A DNA stretch of 64,000 nucleotides from NCBI GenBank assembly GCA_026936335.1, contig JAPMXV010000004.1, forward strand, positions 248,001 through 312,000, read 5' to 3'. The DNA comes from Mantamonas sphyraenae (lineage: Eukaryota > CRuMs > Mantamonadidae). Below the pieces are notes generated by a model. It was given only the letters and a program-made list of their open reading frames with translations, was not told the origin of the DNA and made no database searches. A program made the position numbers and the translations under genes. This document shows, in pieces, positions 10,212-22,574 of the stretch; the first letter of the stretch is position 1, and every line of letters starts with the position of its first letter.

Positions 10212-13200
10212 TCATGCTTCATTCGTTGTCTCTTCAAACAAACTGCCCCCCAATGCCTCATCCTCTTCCTCCAGCGTGTGCAGACCCGTCAGATCAATGC
10301 CCACCACACCAAACGCCTCCAGCTGCCTCTTGCACGCATCTCGCTCGTCTCGCACACGCCCAATCTCCCGTTCCTTCTCCTGCAGACGCTTCACCAGTGT
10401 CATGATCTCTTCGTCGCTGCGGTCCAGCGCAGCCATCGCCTGACCCAACCTGTTCTGCAGATACCCATTCTCCACCTCACACGCTCGCAACTTCCGCAAC
10501 GCCTCACTCAGCTGCTGTCGCAGCCGGTTGAACTTGGCCGCCGCCGCCTGTTCTCGTGCCGTCGGCCCACGTCCAGCACGCCGTGCAAGCTTCTGTCGTT
10601 CCTCCTCTTGCTCCACTGCATACGACATTGACAGCAGCTTGTCGTTCTCCTGTCGCAACGCCTCGTTGCTCGCGATTGCCACCGCCAGCTTGCGTTCCAA
10701 GTAATCTGCTTCGCTTTCGTGTGCCACACGGTCGCTCGCCCGTTCGCCCAGGCGGCTGCGTGTGCTGTGAGCTTCTCTTTCACGCTCCATCTCCGTCTCT
10801 GCCTCGACTGCCTTGGTTTCCATCGCCCGGGCCGATGCAGTCGCCTCCTCCGCCTCCCTGCGCAAGTGCTCCACCGCCAGTGCATGCTCTTTGCTGCGCG
10901 TGTCCAGCTCCGCCTCCAATTCCCGCACTCGCTGGCGCACGTTCTCCCTCTCCTCCCGCATAGCCTCGTACTCGCCCTTCAGCCTTCCGTGCGCTTCTGC
11001 CAGCTCTCGCACACGGTTCTCCAATGCCCGTTTGTCCTCAACCGCAGACGCCAGCGACGCCGCAGACGCCATCGACGCTTCCAGCGCATCCAAGTCGCTC
11101 TCCACGCCAGAGCCACGCCGTTCCATGTACGCCTGGCTCGCCCGCTTGCGCAGTTTTTCTTGCGCCTCCTGCAGCCGCCGTTTCTCAGACTCCAGGTTCA
11201 CCTGCGCCAGGCGCATCTCCTCCAGTTCCTCTCGCAGACGTTTGTTCTCCCCCTGCAACACACGGTGCTCCTGCTCCCTGTGTTCGCACTCGCTTTGCAA
11301 CTGCACAGTTTGCTGCTGCACGTTCTCCACCTTCAGCTCTGCCATGCGCAGCGATCGTTCCAGCGACGCTGCACGTGCCTCGGCGTCCTTTGCTCGTGCA
11401 CGGCTGTTCTCCGCAACCATACTTCCCCGCTCACTCGCAAACGACACCGCCGCCGCCTTGCTCTCCTCCGCCTGCCGTGTCTGCATCTCCAGCTCCTGCA
11501 CATGCATCCTGTGCTCTCGCAGTTCAGCCTCCATCTTTTCCATCTCCGCCACGTTTTGGTTCATCTCTTCCAGCATTGCAGCCTCACGCTCCTCCGCCTC
11601 CTTTGTACGCCGCGTCGCCGCATCCACCTGCTTCTGCATCGCACGCACACGCTCCTCGCTCTCTCGCGCAACCTTCAGTTGCGCTTCCGTGTTGGCAATC
11701 AGGTCTCGCAGACTCACTCCGGCCTCTTGGATGCTCTTTAGCTTCTCTTCCTGTGTGCGCCGTTCCTGCTCGCTGCGTTCCAGTGCCATCTGCACCTCTG
11801 CCAGTTTCCCTTCGTACTGTCCCCGCGTCGTCTCCAGCGCCAGTGACAGTTCCTGCTCACGTGCCTGCATGCTCATCATCATCTTTTCTCGTTGCGCCTT
11901 CATCATTCGCGTCGCCGTCGATTCCTGTGCGTTGATGAACCGCTCGTACTCCCCTTCGATCTGCTTGGCCTTCACCTCCCATTCCTCCTCTCGTGCACGC
12001 AGCTTCTCCTCCAGCGCTGCAATCGTGTGCATCTGCTCATCTCCTCCTTTTGCTTGCGTCTCCAGTGCGCTTGAGTACTCGCTGATCTGCTGGCAGTAGA
12101 TTTCACACAATGCCCCCAGCTTGTGGTTCTCCGTACGCAACAGCTGGATTTCCGCAAGCAACTCCATCTCCTCGTGGCCTGGCATCCCATCCTGTCCGCT
12201 CTCGCTGCGCAAGCGCATGTTCTCTTCCTCCTGCTTCTTGCCCAGCCGCTGCAACTCCTTCAAGGCACTCTTCAGCTGTTCCACATACTCCACGCTGTCC
12301 CGCAGCCTCGCCCGTCCGTGCATCACCTCCTGTCGCAACTGCTCCGCTTCCATGCGTTGCAGCTCGATTGCCTCTTCGTACTCCGCACGCTCTTCCTCCA
12401 CATCCGTCGTCGCGTCCAGCAGATCGTCCAACTCGAACGACGCCATGCGTCCCACCCCTGCAAAGCGCACACTGCGTCGCCCTTCCTCCAATTCATCTTC
12501 CTCCTCATACTCCTCCTCCCTCTCCTCTGCCCTCCTGTCCCGTTCTGCAGCACGACGACGCTGTGCACGAATCGGCCGCATAGCATGCTTCACAGGCGTG
12601 TATCGCGTCCCGCTTCCCTCCTCCCCTGGCCCCTTCTCAGGCGTTTCTCGTCGCCGGCGCCTCTCCACAATCACAATGTCGTCGTACGTGTGATGCAGTC
12701 GCCCGCCGTCCACACGCTCCCCGTCCTCCCTCTCTTCGCGCTCCACATGCATACTCTTGCTGCCCAATCCCTGCACTCCCTGCTTGCGCAGCATCCGGTT
12801 CCCGTGCAGTGCCTTGTCCGCGCTCTTCAGATGCACCGCAAACGCAGAGTTCATGTCTTCCAGCTGCTGCGACCGGTTCAGCAGATCCTCGCGCTCGGCC
12901 ATCAGCATGCGGTTATCCTCCACCGTCTGCCTGTGCACTGCCTTCAGCTCTCGCAGCTGTTCCTGCTGAGCACTCTTTTCCTGCATCTCTGCCTCCAGCG
13001 CCTTGGCGGTCTTGCCCACCTCGGCATCCAGTCTGCGCTTCGCCTTTTCCAATTCCTTCAGCCTGTGTTCCAGCGCAGCCATCTTTTCTTGTGCTCCACG
13101 CTGCTCCTTGGCCATCCGTTCCATCTCCCGAGTTTTTTCTTCCACAAGCGTGCTCGTTTCCACCTCGGCGTTCTCTGCGAGCTCCAGCACCTTGTTGCGC

Positions 13201-16200
13201 TCTTCCCTATACTTGGCCCGCTCTGCTTCTGCCTTGCGTGCCTTTTGCAGCTGTCGCTTTGCCTTTTCCATCATCTTTTCCGCCTGGTTTGCATATTGTG
13301 CTTTCTCCGTCTCCAGCTCACGCAGGTGCACCTCCTGTCGCTCCAGTTTGTGTCGTGCCTGCTCCAGCTGCACACGCGTCTCCTTCAGCTCCCGTTCACG
13401 CAGTGCCAACTCGCCGCTCACCAGCTCCAGCTCTGTTTCCAGATTCGTCACACGCCCGCTCAGCTCCTCCTTCTCGCCCTTCAGCGTTTCCACCTGTGCG
13501 TCCAACGCCTTGATTTGCTTTCGCTGCTGATCTGCCAACGCCGCTTGCTCACGTTCCTGGGTCGCACGTGATCCCAGCTCTGTGCGCATCACCCCTGTCT
13601 TCTTCTGGAACTCCTTCAGTCGCACCTGCTGCTTGCCCAGCTGCATCTCCTGTGCCTGCACCTTGCTGGCCAGCGCTTTGGCCTCCTTCGTAGCCGCCTC
13701 GCTCTTTTCCTGCAGCACATCCCGCTCCCGTGTCGTCGTCTCCAGCTCTCCGCGCAGCCGCGCAACTTCCTCCGTCAGCTTTGCCTCCACCTTTGCCTTG
13801 CTGTTTTCCAACTTGCTCACCTGCTTTCGCCTCTCCTCGCTCTCCTTTGCGTACCCTTCGCTCTGCACCTGCGCACCCTTCAGCTCCCGCTTCACCTTGT
13901 TCAGCTCCACCGCCGCCGCGTCGCTCTCCTGCCTGTGTCTCGTTCGCTGTTGCTCAAAGTCCTGCTGGATTTCTCGAAGCTGTCCTGCCAACTGTCCATT
14001 CTCCTTGGCCAGCCTCGCGTTGTCCTCGCCCAACGCAGCCTTTTCTGCTTTCAACTCTTCCCATTGCACCTCCACAAACGACAGGCGCTCCTTCTGTTGC
14101 GCGCTCAGCACACTCAGCTCCTCGCGCACTTCGTTCACGTTTGCCAGCTGCTCCTGCACATCCTCCAGTTCCTCCTCCAACTTTTCGTTGCGTGCGCTAA
14201 GCTCCTGCTTGCGCGACACCACACGCTCGTGCTCCGCCTGCAGGCCACGCTCTGCCCGCTCCAGCTGTCCGTGTGCCACGCGCAGTTCCTCCAGCTCTTC
14301 CTTCAGCGCTGCCACCTCCACACGATGTTGTCTGTTCATCAGCTTCTCGTTTGCTTGCGCTTGCTCCACCTGCAGCGTCAGTGCTTCCACCTGCTCAATC
14401 GCATCGCGCAATTCCTTCAGCGACTCTTCACGCTGTTCCCACACTTGCTGCGCTTCTGCACGCAGCCCCAATGCCTCTGTTTGCAACGTCTCCAGCTGTT
14501 GCTCCTGCTGCTGGCATCGTTCCAGTAGCGACTTGGAATCGTGCTCCAGTTTCCCGTGTTCCTCGCGCAGCTCTGTCAACGCCAGTGCGCTTGCCTTGGC
14601 TGCCTCCCGCTGTTCCTCCGCCTCGGCTTGCAACTGTTCGTTTGTGGCAGAAAGCGTTTGGATGCGCTTGTCCTTGCCCACTTCCATCATTGCCACGCTC
14701 GCCTGGCGCTCTTCGTTTGCTCGCTGCAGTTGGATCAGCTGGTCGTACACTAGGTCCAGGTTGCGGTGTGCCTCCGTCATGCCGCGTCGATAGTGCTCCG
14801 CCTGCTTCTGCAGCTCTTCGCTGCTCTTGCTCAGCGCATTTACACGTTGCTGCATTCCAGCCAGCACCCGTTGACGTGAGCTCTCTTCTGACGCCTGCAC
14901 CTCCGCCACAGCCTCCATCACTGCCTCGTGGTACCCAGCACGCGCTGCCTCCATGCCACACTGTTCCACCAAACGCCGCTTCTCCACGTTGGCCAGCGAC
15001 AACAGCTCCACCTGCTGCGCTTCGCTTTCCCGCAACCGGCCTTCCAGCACACGCAGCGTCTTGTCCTTCAGCTGCAGCTCCGCGTTGTGTTCCCGCAGGC
15101 TGGCGTACAGCGTCTGCACATTCGTGTGCAGTGTGTAGTTGCTCTTGCTCAGATCCATGATCTTGGCCACCATCTGCCGTTGGCGATTCGCGCTGTTCTC
15201 TGTCAACGTCCTCTTTTCCTCCCGCTCTGCCTCCAGCTGCCTCTGCATCTCCAAGGACCGCTCCTGGCCTTGACTGTGCTCCTGTCGCATCTGTTCGTGT
15301 GACGCACGCGTCGCGTTCAGCTCTCCGGCCCGTTCCTCCAGCTGGCCCTTCAGTGATCGGATTTCCCGCTCGTTGCCCGCCACCTCCTTCTCCAGAGCGT
15401 TGACGTGTTGCTTAAGTCCACGAACCTCTTCCTGTGCTGCTGCCACCTCCTCTCGCAGCTTGCTTTCCGACTCTCGAGTGCGCTTCAGCTCGCCTTCTCC
15501 GTTCTCCATGGCCCGCTCCTGCTTCCTGCTCGCTTCCTTCACCTGTTTCACCACTGCCTTCAAGCTGCTGCTCTCCTCCTTGATCGCGTCCAGGTCTTCT
15601 GTGCGACGCCCCAGGTCCCGCTCCAGCTGACTGCAACGTTCGCGCAGCTCCCGTCGCTCCGACTCCAGCTGCACGATCTGATCCTGCATATAGTCGATCT
15701 GATCCAGCGACTGGTTCACCTCTCCCTTTAGCTCTTCCGCTTCCTCCTTCCATCGCGTCCGCTCCGACGTGCACACCTCCAGCTCTTGCTCCAGCGTCGC
15801 GTTGCGTCGCTCCAGCGCAGGCAGCCGTTCCCGGTTCTCTTTGCTCAGCTCCTGCTGCATCTGAGTCAGCGAGCGCACGCTCTCGTCCTTTCGCTCCAAC
15901 TCCAGCTCCTGCTCATGCACTTTGGCCTCGAGCGTCGCTGCACGTGCCTCCAGCTCGCCCATGTGCCGCACACGATCCTCCAGCTCGCTGCCACGCTTCT
16001 CACTGACCCCCAGTGCGCTCCTCAGCTCGGCCACTTCTGCTTCCAGATGTTTTGCCTTCTCCTGTTGCGCTGCATGCAGTTTCCTCAACTTGATCCCGGC
16101 CGACTTGACCTTTTTGTACTCGCTCCGTTTCGCTTTCATCTCCTCCATCTTGCTCTTCAGCGCCGTGTTTGCGTTTTGCAGCGTGCTCACCTGTTCCATG

Positions 16201-17949
16201 CGCTCCTTGAGCTCCCTTTGCACGGCTTCCACGCGTCCCCGCTCCTCCTCCAACGCAGCCTGGCTGGCTGTTCCCTGTCCTCCCTTGTGCATGCTCTCCT
16301 GGCCCATAACACGCAGATCCTCCACTTCCACACGCAACATCTCCAACTCTTCCTCGCGCATGGCCAGTTGCTGTTGCGCTTGCTCCGTCCGAAGGTTGGA
16401 TGCGTGCAAGTGCTCCGCCGCCTCGTCCAAAGCCGCTTGAAGCGTGCCTACCAGCGTCTCGCTCGCTCCAATTGCATTCATGGCACGCCACCTGCCGCTT
16501 GACGACGAACTGATCGAGGCATCCGACGACGTACGTCGCCTGCCGCCAAACATACCGTCCTCGTCGCTGCCGGAGCTTCTTCGTCGCGGTGATCGCGGCG
16601 CAGGCACCTGAAGGGAGTGCGATGGCTGTCCGTGATTGTGTTCGCTCGGCTGCGAGTGCGATCTTGACAGCGTGCGTTCTCTCCCTCCGTCGTGGCTGGG
16701 TGACAACGGGGACGACAGAGACGATGATGACAACGACGAAGTACGCACGGTAAGCGACGGCCTGTGCACGGCCGCAAACTTTGTCTCTTCAGCCTGCGTC
16801 AGCTGAATCTGCTCCAGCTTTGCCTCCAATTCCTCGCACTGCAATGTGCGCTGGCGCAGCTGAGTGTTGCACACACCCAGTTCCGCCTGAAGCTGCGAGT
16901 TTTGCTCCTGTACATGTTCCAGCTGCTCCTGCCAGTGTTCCAGCTGGTTCTCTGCACGCTCGCGTGCCTGTTCCAGCTGCACGCGCAGACTCTCCACGCC
17001 TCCTGCCGTCGTGTTGCCTGCACGGTCCAAGTCGCCATTCAATCGGCGCAGCTCGTCGGTCGTTGCCCTCAAATTGTCCAACTCGGCGTCCTTTGCGTTG
17101 CATCGCTCCTCCAGCAACTGTCGTTCGTTGCGTTCCAGGTCCAGCTGCTGCCTGGCATGCTTGGCCTGCTCCTGTGCCGACGCCAATTTGGTTTGCGCCT
17201 CGTTTTTCGTGTTGGTCACCGCCGCCAGCGCCTTGAGCGTGTTTTCCAACTTGGTCTTGAGGACCACGTTGGTGCGCTCCGTTTGTTGCGCCTTTTCCTT
17301 GTACTGCATCAGCTCCATGCTCAGCGCCTGCTGCCTCGCCTCGTAGTTTTCGCGTTCGTCCACAAGCTGCACACGCATACGCTCCATGGTCTGCACCTGT
17401 ACTGTCTGCGCCCGTTCCTGCTGCACATGCTCCACCTCCAGATCTGCAAACGACTGTTTCATGGCCATGTGCGTCTTGAGAAACGCCTGGTGCTTTGTCC
17501 GTTCCGACTCCAGCTCCTTTTCCAGCGATGCAATCTGCCTCTTTGACGCCTCCTGCGCCTCCTGCAGCCGCTCTGACTCCACCGCCAGCATTTCCTTGAA
17601 CCGCTGCGTCTCTTTCTCGCGGTACAGCCTGTGCAGCTCCTTCTCTTCGCTCAGCTGGACCATGGCCGCCCGCTGCCGCTCGGCCATCTGTTCGCACTCG
17701 TGTCGCAGCCTGTCCACTTGGCTCTCCAGATCCACCTTTACGTGCTGCATGGCTGCAAATCGCGTGGCCATGATTTTGTGGTCTGATTCGCCCTGGAAAC
17801 GCTCCAGACCCTCGATGGGGATTTCGCTGAGCAGCAAAGTGAACAGCTTGCGCTTCAGTGCATCGTTTGCCATCACGTGCTGCATCACCCGTCCTGTGTC
17901 TTCCAGCACACTTTGCTGTGAGTTTTCCCCCTGTATAGACTGTTGCTGT

Positions 17950-17994
<45 letters not shown>

Positions 17995-19257
17995 AACTCC
18001 TGTTGCTGTGTCCGGTGGCCCTTTGCCTGCGGCTGATGGTGCTGCGTACGACTGCCTGATCGCCCTCGCGTGTGGTTTCCATGCTGCTGCCCATCCATTT
18101 CATCAATGTGCATGTCGTCGGGCGAGCTGCTGCCCGAGCTGCTGCTGCTGCTGCTGTCGTCTCCGCTAAAGTCTTCAATGGCCCCCAGCGCGCCAATCTG
18201 GTCCCGTGGCACCATTTGGCTGGTGGCATGGCGGATGGGCACATCCAACAACATTTGACTCACCGAAGAGCGCCGTGATCCAAGCGAGTCTCGCCTAGCC
18301 GTCGACCGAGACCGCGAACGCGACCGTTCGCGCTGGACCTCGCTCTCTTCCATGATGGGGCTCATGGTAAACGAGCCACCAGAGGCTTGGCTGTCGTTGG
18401 GGCCGCGCGCACGAGCCAGTTGCTGCGCATACCTACGCTGCTGCTGTGCAGGGGACAACCCAGTTGCCCCGCCCTCTGTTTCCGTGTCGCTCCAGTCAAA
18501 CGCAGACTGTGCCAACAGCTGAGACGCCTGCACTGAAGACTCGGGCAATGGATTGGCCGATGCTGACCTGCTCAACCCCTTGCGGGGCCTCTGTGTCGTT
18601 GCAGGGTTTGGTTGGCTGATGGAAAAGCTGTTTGCTCGACGCAGCTGGTCGTTACTCCTGCGTCTGCCTTCCCCAGGGCGTCTTCCCGAATCATTATGTA
18701 CATGGTTGTCTGCAGATTGCGACGCAACCGTGGCTGAAGCGGCCCGGGCAACGGCTGCTTCGCCCCGAGGCGACAAACCGGTCGTCGTCGCGTTTCGTGA
18801 GGCCGGTCGACTTGGCGCAGGCGAGGCCTCGAAATCGCTCGAATCCGTTTCCAGATTAATGCCAAGCAACGCGGCTGCCTTATCGTGTCTCCTGGCTTGC
18901 GTTTCGTGCGCTGTGTAGTGCCGTGGATCATCCGCGTGTGTGTCAGCGGCTCGTCAACGGCAAACGGATTTGCGCGCGAGCGACATGCCCCCCTCCCCTT
19001 TCCCACGTTTCGGTCCGGCGAACGCTGCACAGAAGCAGACACACATGGGCAACACGTGCGTGCGTGGTTGTAGGTCCCTTGTGGTCACATGCACACAAAT
19101 AATACACAACCATGGCGAGCAACTCACCCGGTGTAACCGGCTCCACATCAAGGAAGGAGTCGTCTGCGTCCGATTCGTCCTCCCCCGACGCAACCATCAG
19201 CTGCTGCATGCGCTTGTTCAACGCCGTCGACCCTTCATCCGAGTCTGACGATGACAT
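10212..19257 (-). CDS. Giant coiled-coil protein, about 2,930 aa
   Basis: Exon 1 (19257-19128) encodes an acidic start. A 253-nt intron (GTGAGT ... AAGGCAG) joins it in phase to one 8.66-kb exon (18874-10212). Residues 1-330 are disordered: Ser/Pro/Arg-rich stretches, RSRSRS patches and a polyglutamine run. From about 340 to the end the protein is almost continuous heptad coiled coil (Glu/Gln/Lys/Arg/Leu), with short breaks near 700-780 (Ser-rich) and 1,940-2,080 (Arg/Glu-rich, RRRRRE). There is no motor, GRIP or kinase domain. Such proteins scaffold centrosomes, rootlets, Golgi tethers or nuclear pores; similarity of coiled coils is not diagnostic, so I do not assign one. The many long plus-strand ORFs opposite are by-products of the Glu/Gln/Leu-rich codons. 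Confidence 0.8.
17941..17995. repeat. (CTG)n / polyglutamine tract
   Basis: Mostly uninterrupted CTG on the plus strand, read as CAG on the minus strand. It encodes about 18 Gln in the N-terminal disordered part of the giant coiled-coil protein. It is likely to vary in length between strains. Confidence 0.85.
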
Positions 19258-19437
19258 TGCTGCACCGATGCTCTGCCTTGCAAAACCCGAGGACCGGTAA
19301 TTCGTTTGCCTCGGCCTTCGGGATGTCACCACTGCCTGCAAGCCCAAGGCAGGCGGAAATGCTACAGAATGGGGGCTTGCAACAGTGGCAAGACGTACAC
19401 ACACACATGTGCACCTGGTCTGGATCTAAACGCTGCT

Positions 19438-19734
19438 TCATTCGTTCTCGGATTGTGCGCGGGCACTCTCCACCGCCTCCTGCCACGCATTGCACCTTGT
19501 GGTGGTATCCTGGGCATCCTTCATGACGCCTGCAAATCCCAGGACCATGGCCAGACCCATTCCTTGCACACGTCGATGCTTGGCTGGCAACAAACCGGCA
19601 AAACCTACGCCCGCTCCCAACGAGCCGATCGTGTAGCGCCACTGCATGTCCTCCATGCACTGACGGAACGATGTGTACTCTGGAACCGCCTCACCAGCTT
19701 CGTGTCCCGTTTCCCGTCCCCCGTTCTCCGTCAT
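19438..19734 (-). CDS. Small two-helix membrane protein, unrecognised
   Basis: 98 aa, single exon. A polar N-terminus with a Cys-Met-Glu-Asp stretch is followed by two Gly/Ala-rich hydrophobic segments (IGSLGAGVGFAGLLPA and GMGLAMVLGFAGVMKDA) separated by a basic turn (KHRR). A single Cys near the C-terminus pairs in position with the N-terminal Cys. Short proteins of this shape are common among inner-mitochondrial-membrane subunits and assembly factors, but I recognise no family. The start codon is 77 bp from the divergent rubrerythrin gene, which may share its promoter. Confidence 0.5.
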   Translation of the reverse strand: MTENGGRETGHEAGEAVPEYTSFRQCMEDMQWRYTIGSLGAGVGFAGLLPAKHRRVQGMGLAMVLGFAGVMKDAQDTTTRCNAWQEAVESARAQSENE

Positions 19735-19811
19735 GCGTGTTGCAACGCAACAATTGCCGTTTCGTCTGCGTACGCCGTCGCACGCACCTCAACACCCACT
19801 CGCGCCAACAC

Positions 19812-20772
19812 ATGTCGATTGTCAGCCGCTCTACTCTCCGTATGACGTCCAAGACGGCCAGTGCCTCGTCGGTAGGTTGCCGCCGTTGTGTGTTTGCATG
19901 CCTGCTGCTGCCAACCCCCGTCGATGTTTGCCACTCACGAAAAATCCTCACCCAACCCACACAGCTGGTCTCTGGCCTGGGCATGCAGACCCGTGCCTAC
20001 AGCGACGACTATGAAGATGACCTCAAGCCGCTTGAGGGTACGCAGACGCATCAGAACCTGCTGGACTGCTTTGCTGGCGAATCGCAGGTACGCGGAGGGT
20101 TTCCGTCCAGCACCCCTTGCCTTTCTCCCGCCCCTCCTCACACACACACACACGCTCACACGTACGCACGCGCCTCCTGTGCACAGGCCAACCGCCGCTA
20201 CCAGTACTTTGCCCAGAAGGCCGATGTTGAGGGCTACCCGGATGTCGCCGCCCTGTTCCGCTCCACAGCTGAGGGCGAAACCGGTGCGTTGTTGCGGAAT
20301 GATCGCCAGCTCCTTTCTCCCCATCATTTGGCCAGCAGAGGCATCTGACATCCGACATCTGACACACACGCACGTCCATTCCATCTTTCTTCCCCCCCTC
20401 TTTCCCGTAGGCCATGCGCTGGGCCTGCTCGAGTTTCTGGAGGAGTGTGGTGACCCTGCCACCGGCGAGCCCTTTGGCTACACCGATGAGAACCTGAAGA
20501 CGTCCATCATCGCAGAGACGCATGAGTACTCGGAGCTGTACCCTGGCTGTGCTGCCACTGCCCGCGAGGAGGGCTTCCCGGAGATTGCCGACTACTTCCA
20601 GACTCTGGCGTAGGTTTGAGCACACACCACACCCACGCACCTCTGTGTTTGCTGTTTCCCCCAATTGCATGTGGATCATCGCTCACCCTGCCCTCCGCTT
20701 CTGTCCCACAGCAAGGCTGAGCGTTCGCACGCCGGTCGCTTCCAAAAGGCCCTGGACCAGCTGGATGCCTGA
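19812..20772 (+). CDS. Rubrerythrin (ferritin-like diiron protein) with a mitochondrial-type presequence, 5 exons
   Basis: Exons 19812-19871, 19965-20087, 20187-20283, 20411-20609 and 20712-20772 join in phase to 179 aa. Residues 1-33 lack acids and are rich in Ser, Thr and Arg, ending with QTRAYS, a typical matrix-protease site; import into mitochondria is inferred. The rest is one four-helix ferritin-like domain with the full diiron ligand set: E-x6-Y in GESQANRRY, ExxH in AEGETGH, the second Glu in ETHEYSELYP, and ExxH in AERSH. No rubredoxin [Fe(SCys)4] domain is present, so it is a short rubrerythrin. Rubrerythrins reduce hydrogen peroxide in anaerobic or microaerophilic prokaryotes and some anaerobic protists. 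Four introns show it is native to this genome, whatever its origin. Confidence 0.85.
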
Positions 20773-20881
20773 TTGTGATCGTCTTCAATGAAAATGTCAC
20801 ATTCCAACCCACCCCTGCCTTCTTCTTGCATGCGTTGCCTTGAGCGAACGTTGGGCACGCTGTGTCAACCAACCCGACACG

Positions 20882-22541
20882 ATGTCCTCGTCTGCGCTCA
20901 ACTTCAAGAACGTGCCGCCGCAAGTGCCAGTGGACGATCTCTTGAAGCATGTCAAGGTGCTCCGCCAAATGGACACCGAAGGCGTCGATGGCTTTACCAA
21001 GGAGTATCAGGTGAGGGGCTGCCACTTCCACGGCTTCGCCGCAGCCTTGGCCTGAGGCTGTGGGCCCAGGCTGGGAAATCCTGACTTGGCAAACTGACAC
21101 GCTCTCCACCGCCTCCGGCGTCCACAGGAGGTGCTTGCAAGCACAGAGGCCGTCGAGTCGGACATCCACACACGGTACATGGTCAACACACGCAAGAACC
21201 GGTACAATAACGTGCTGCCATGTACGTTGTGCGCCGAAAGAGCGCGCCGAGAGAGGGGAAAAGGCGTGCAAACACACTCTCCACTGTTCTGACCCCTGCC
21301 CCCCACGCAAACAGACTCGGACACGCGCGTGCAGCTCCTGGCTGATGATGACGACGAACAGGACGCGTCTGTGGAAGACGCTGACTATATCAACGCCAAC
21401 TACATCAACGGCGAAGTGCCCGGCTCCGAGAGGAGGTACATCTCCACACAGGCACCCGTCGAGGCTTCCATCAGCGACTTCTGGGCCATGGTCTGGCAGC
21501 AAAACAGCAAGACCGTCGCCATGCTCACCCGTCTCGTGGAGGACAACAAGGTCAGTGTCCCTCAACACGCCGCCACACCCGGTCACCGCCTTCCTTTCGT
21601 CACCGCCGCCATTTTGCTCCGCGCTGCCGTGCATGACCCAATTCCACCTCCCTTCCCATGCTGACTCGCAGGTCCTTCCGTGCGCACAGATCAAATGCAC
21701 TCCATACTTTAGCGACAAGGAGGCCAAGGTGTACGGCGAGTACCAGGTCGGCCTGGAGAACAAGGCCGAGCTTGGCGACCTCACCGTGCGCCGCTTTGTC
21801 CTCGAACAGCTCACCACAGGCACCAAGAGGCCTGTTTACCATTATCAATACACAGGGTGGCCCGACCACGGCGTGCCCAGCAGCACAGAGGCCGTGCGTC
21901 ACATGGTGCGCCTCGTCAACGACGACCTGAGCGCCGTTGAGCTGCCAGACGGACGTGACACCCTCTTCCCGCCCAGCTCACAGTACGACGCCGACGTCGA
22001 GCAGCAGCTCACAGGTCCCATTGTGGTCCATTGCAGTGCAGGCATCGGCCGCACGGGCACCTTTATCTGCATCCACAGCGCCCTCGAACGCCTCAAATAC
22101 CACACCAGCGAAGCAAACCTCTCCCTCCTCCAATCCGTGGACAAACAAGCCCTGCTTACCAGAGAGGACAGGCGCAAACTCTCTGCAGGGTCCAATGGCA
22201 CAGGCTCCACTGCAGGAGCCTCCTCTTCCTCTTCTTCCTCCTCGTCTTCCTCCTCCAACAACAACAACGACAAGACCGACCAAGACGACGACGACGACGA
22301 CGACACAGACGTCGTTGCCGTCCTGGGCTCCGTGGACGAGCCCGTGTTTGACATTTCCAGCACAGAGTCCTATGTGACCCCGAGTGCGTTCGACGTCTGG
22401 CGCACCGTCTACCTGCTGCGCCAACAGCGGCCAGGTATGGTTCAATCGCGCGAGCAGTATGTCTTTGCTTACATGACTATTCTCGGCGAAGCCAAGCAGT
22501 GGAAGCTGCGCACCCTGCAATTGGAAGAGGTGGAAGTGTGA
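20882..22541 (+). CDS. Classical protein tyrosine phosphatase, 4 exons
   Basis: Exons 20882-21010, 21128-21221, 21315-21550 and 21672-22541 give 442 aa with consistent phase. The catalytic domain is complete: KNRYNNVLPYS (pTyr-recognition loop), DYINANYI, TQAPV, the WPD loop in GWPDHGVP, and the P-loop HCSAGIGRTG with catalytic Cys and Arg. A Ser/Asp low-complexity insert of about 90 residues (Ser run, then Asn/Asp run) follows the P-loop, before the Q-loop region near the C-terminus. No signal peptide or membrane helix is seen, so it is a cytosolic non-receptor enzyme that dephosphorylates phosphotyrosine. It runs convergent with the RasGAP gene 33 bp away. Confidence 0.88.
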
Positions 22542-22574
22542 AATTCAAATTTTCTTCTGTCTTCTGTGCTCTGT

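Noticed and set aside
10719-18036. Long plus-strand open frames opposite the giant gene
   Set aside because: They read as Leu/Cys/Ser-rich translations of antisense Glu/Gln/Lys heptads and have no domain; they are shadows.
19812-20772. Rubrerythrin as bacterial contamination
   Set aside because: Four spliceosomal introns and eukaryotic neighbours on both sides place it in the nuclear genome.
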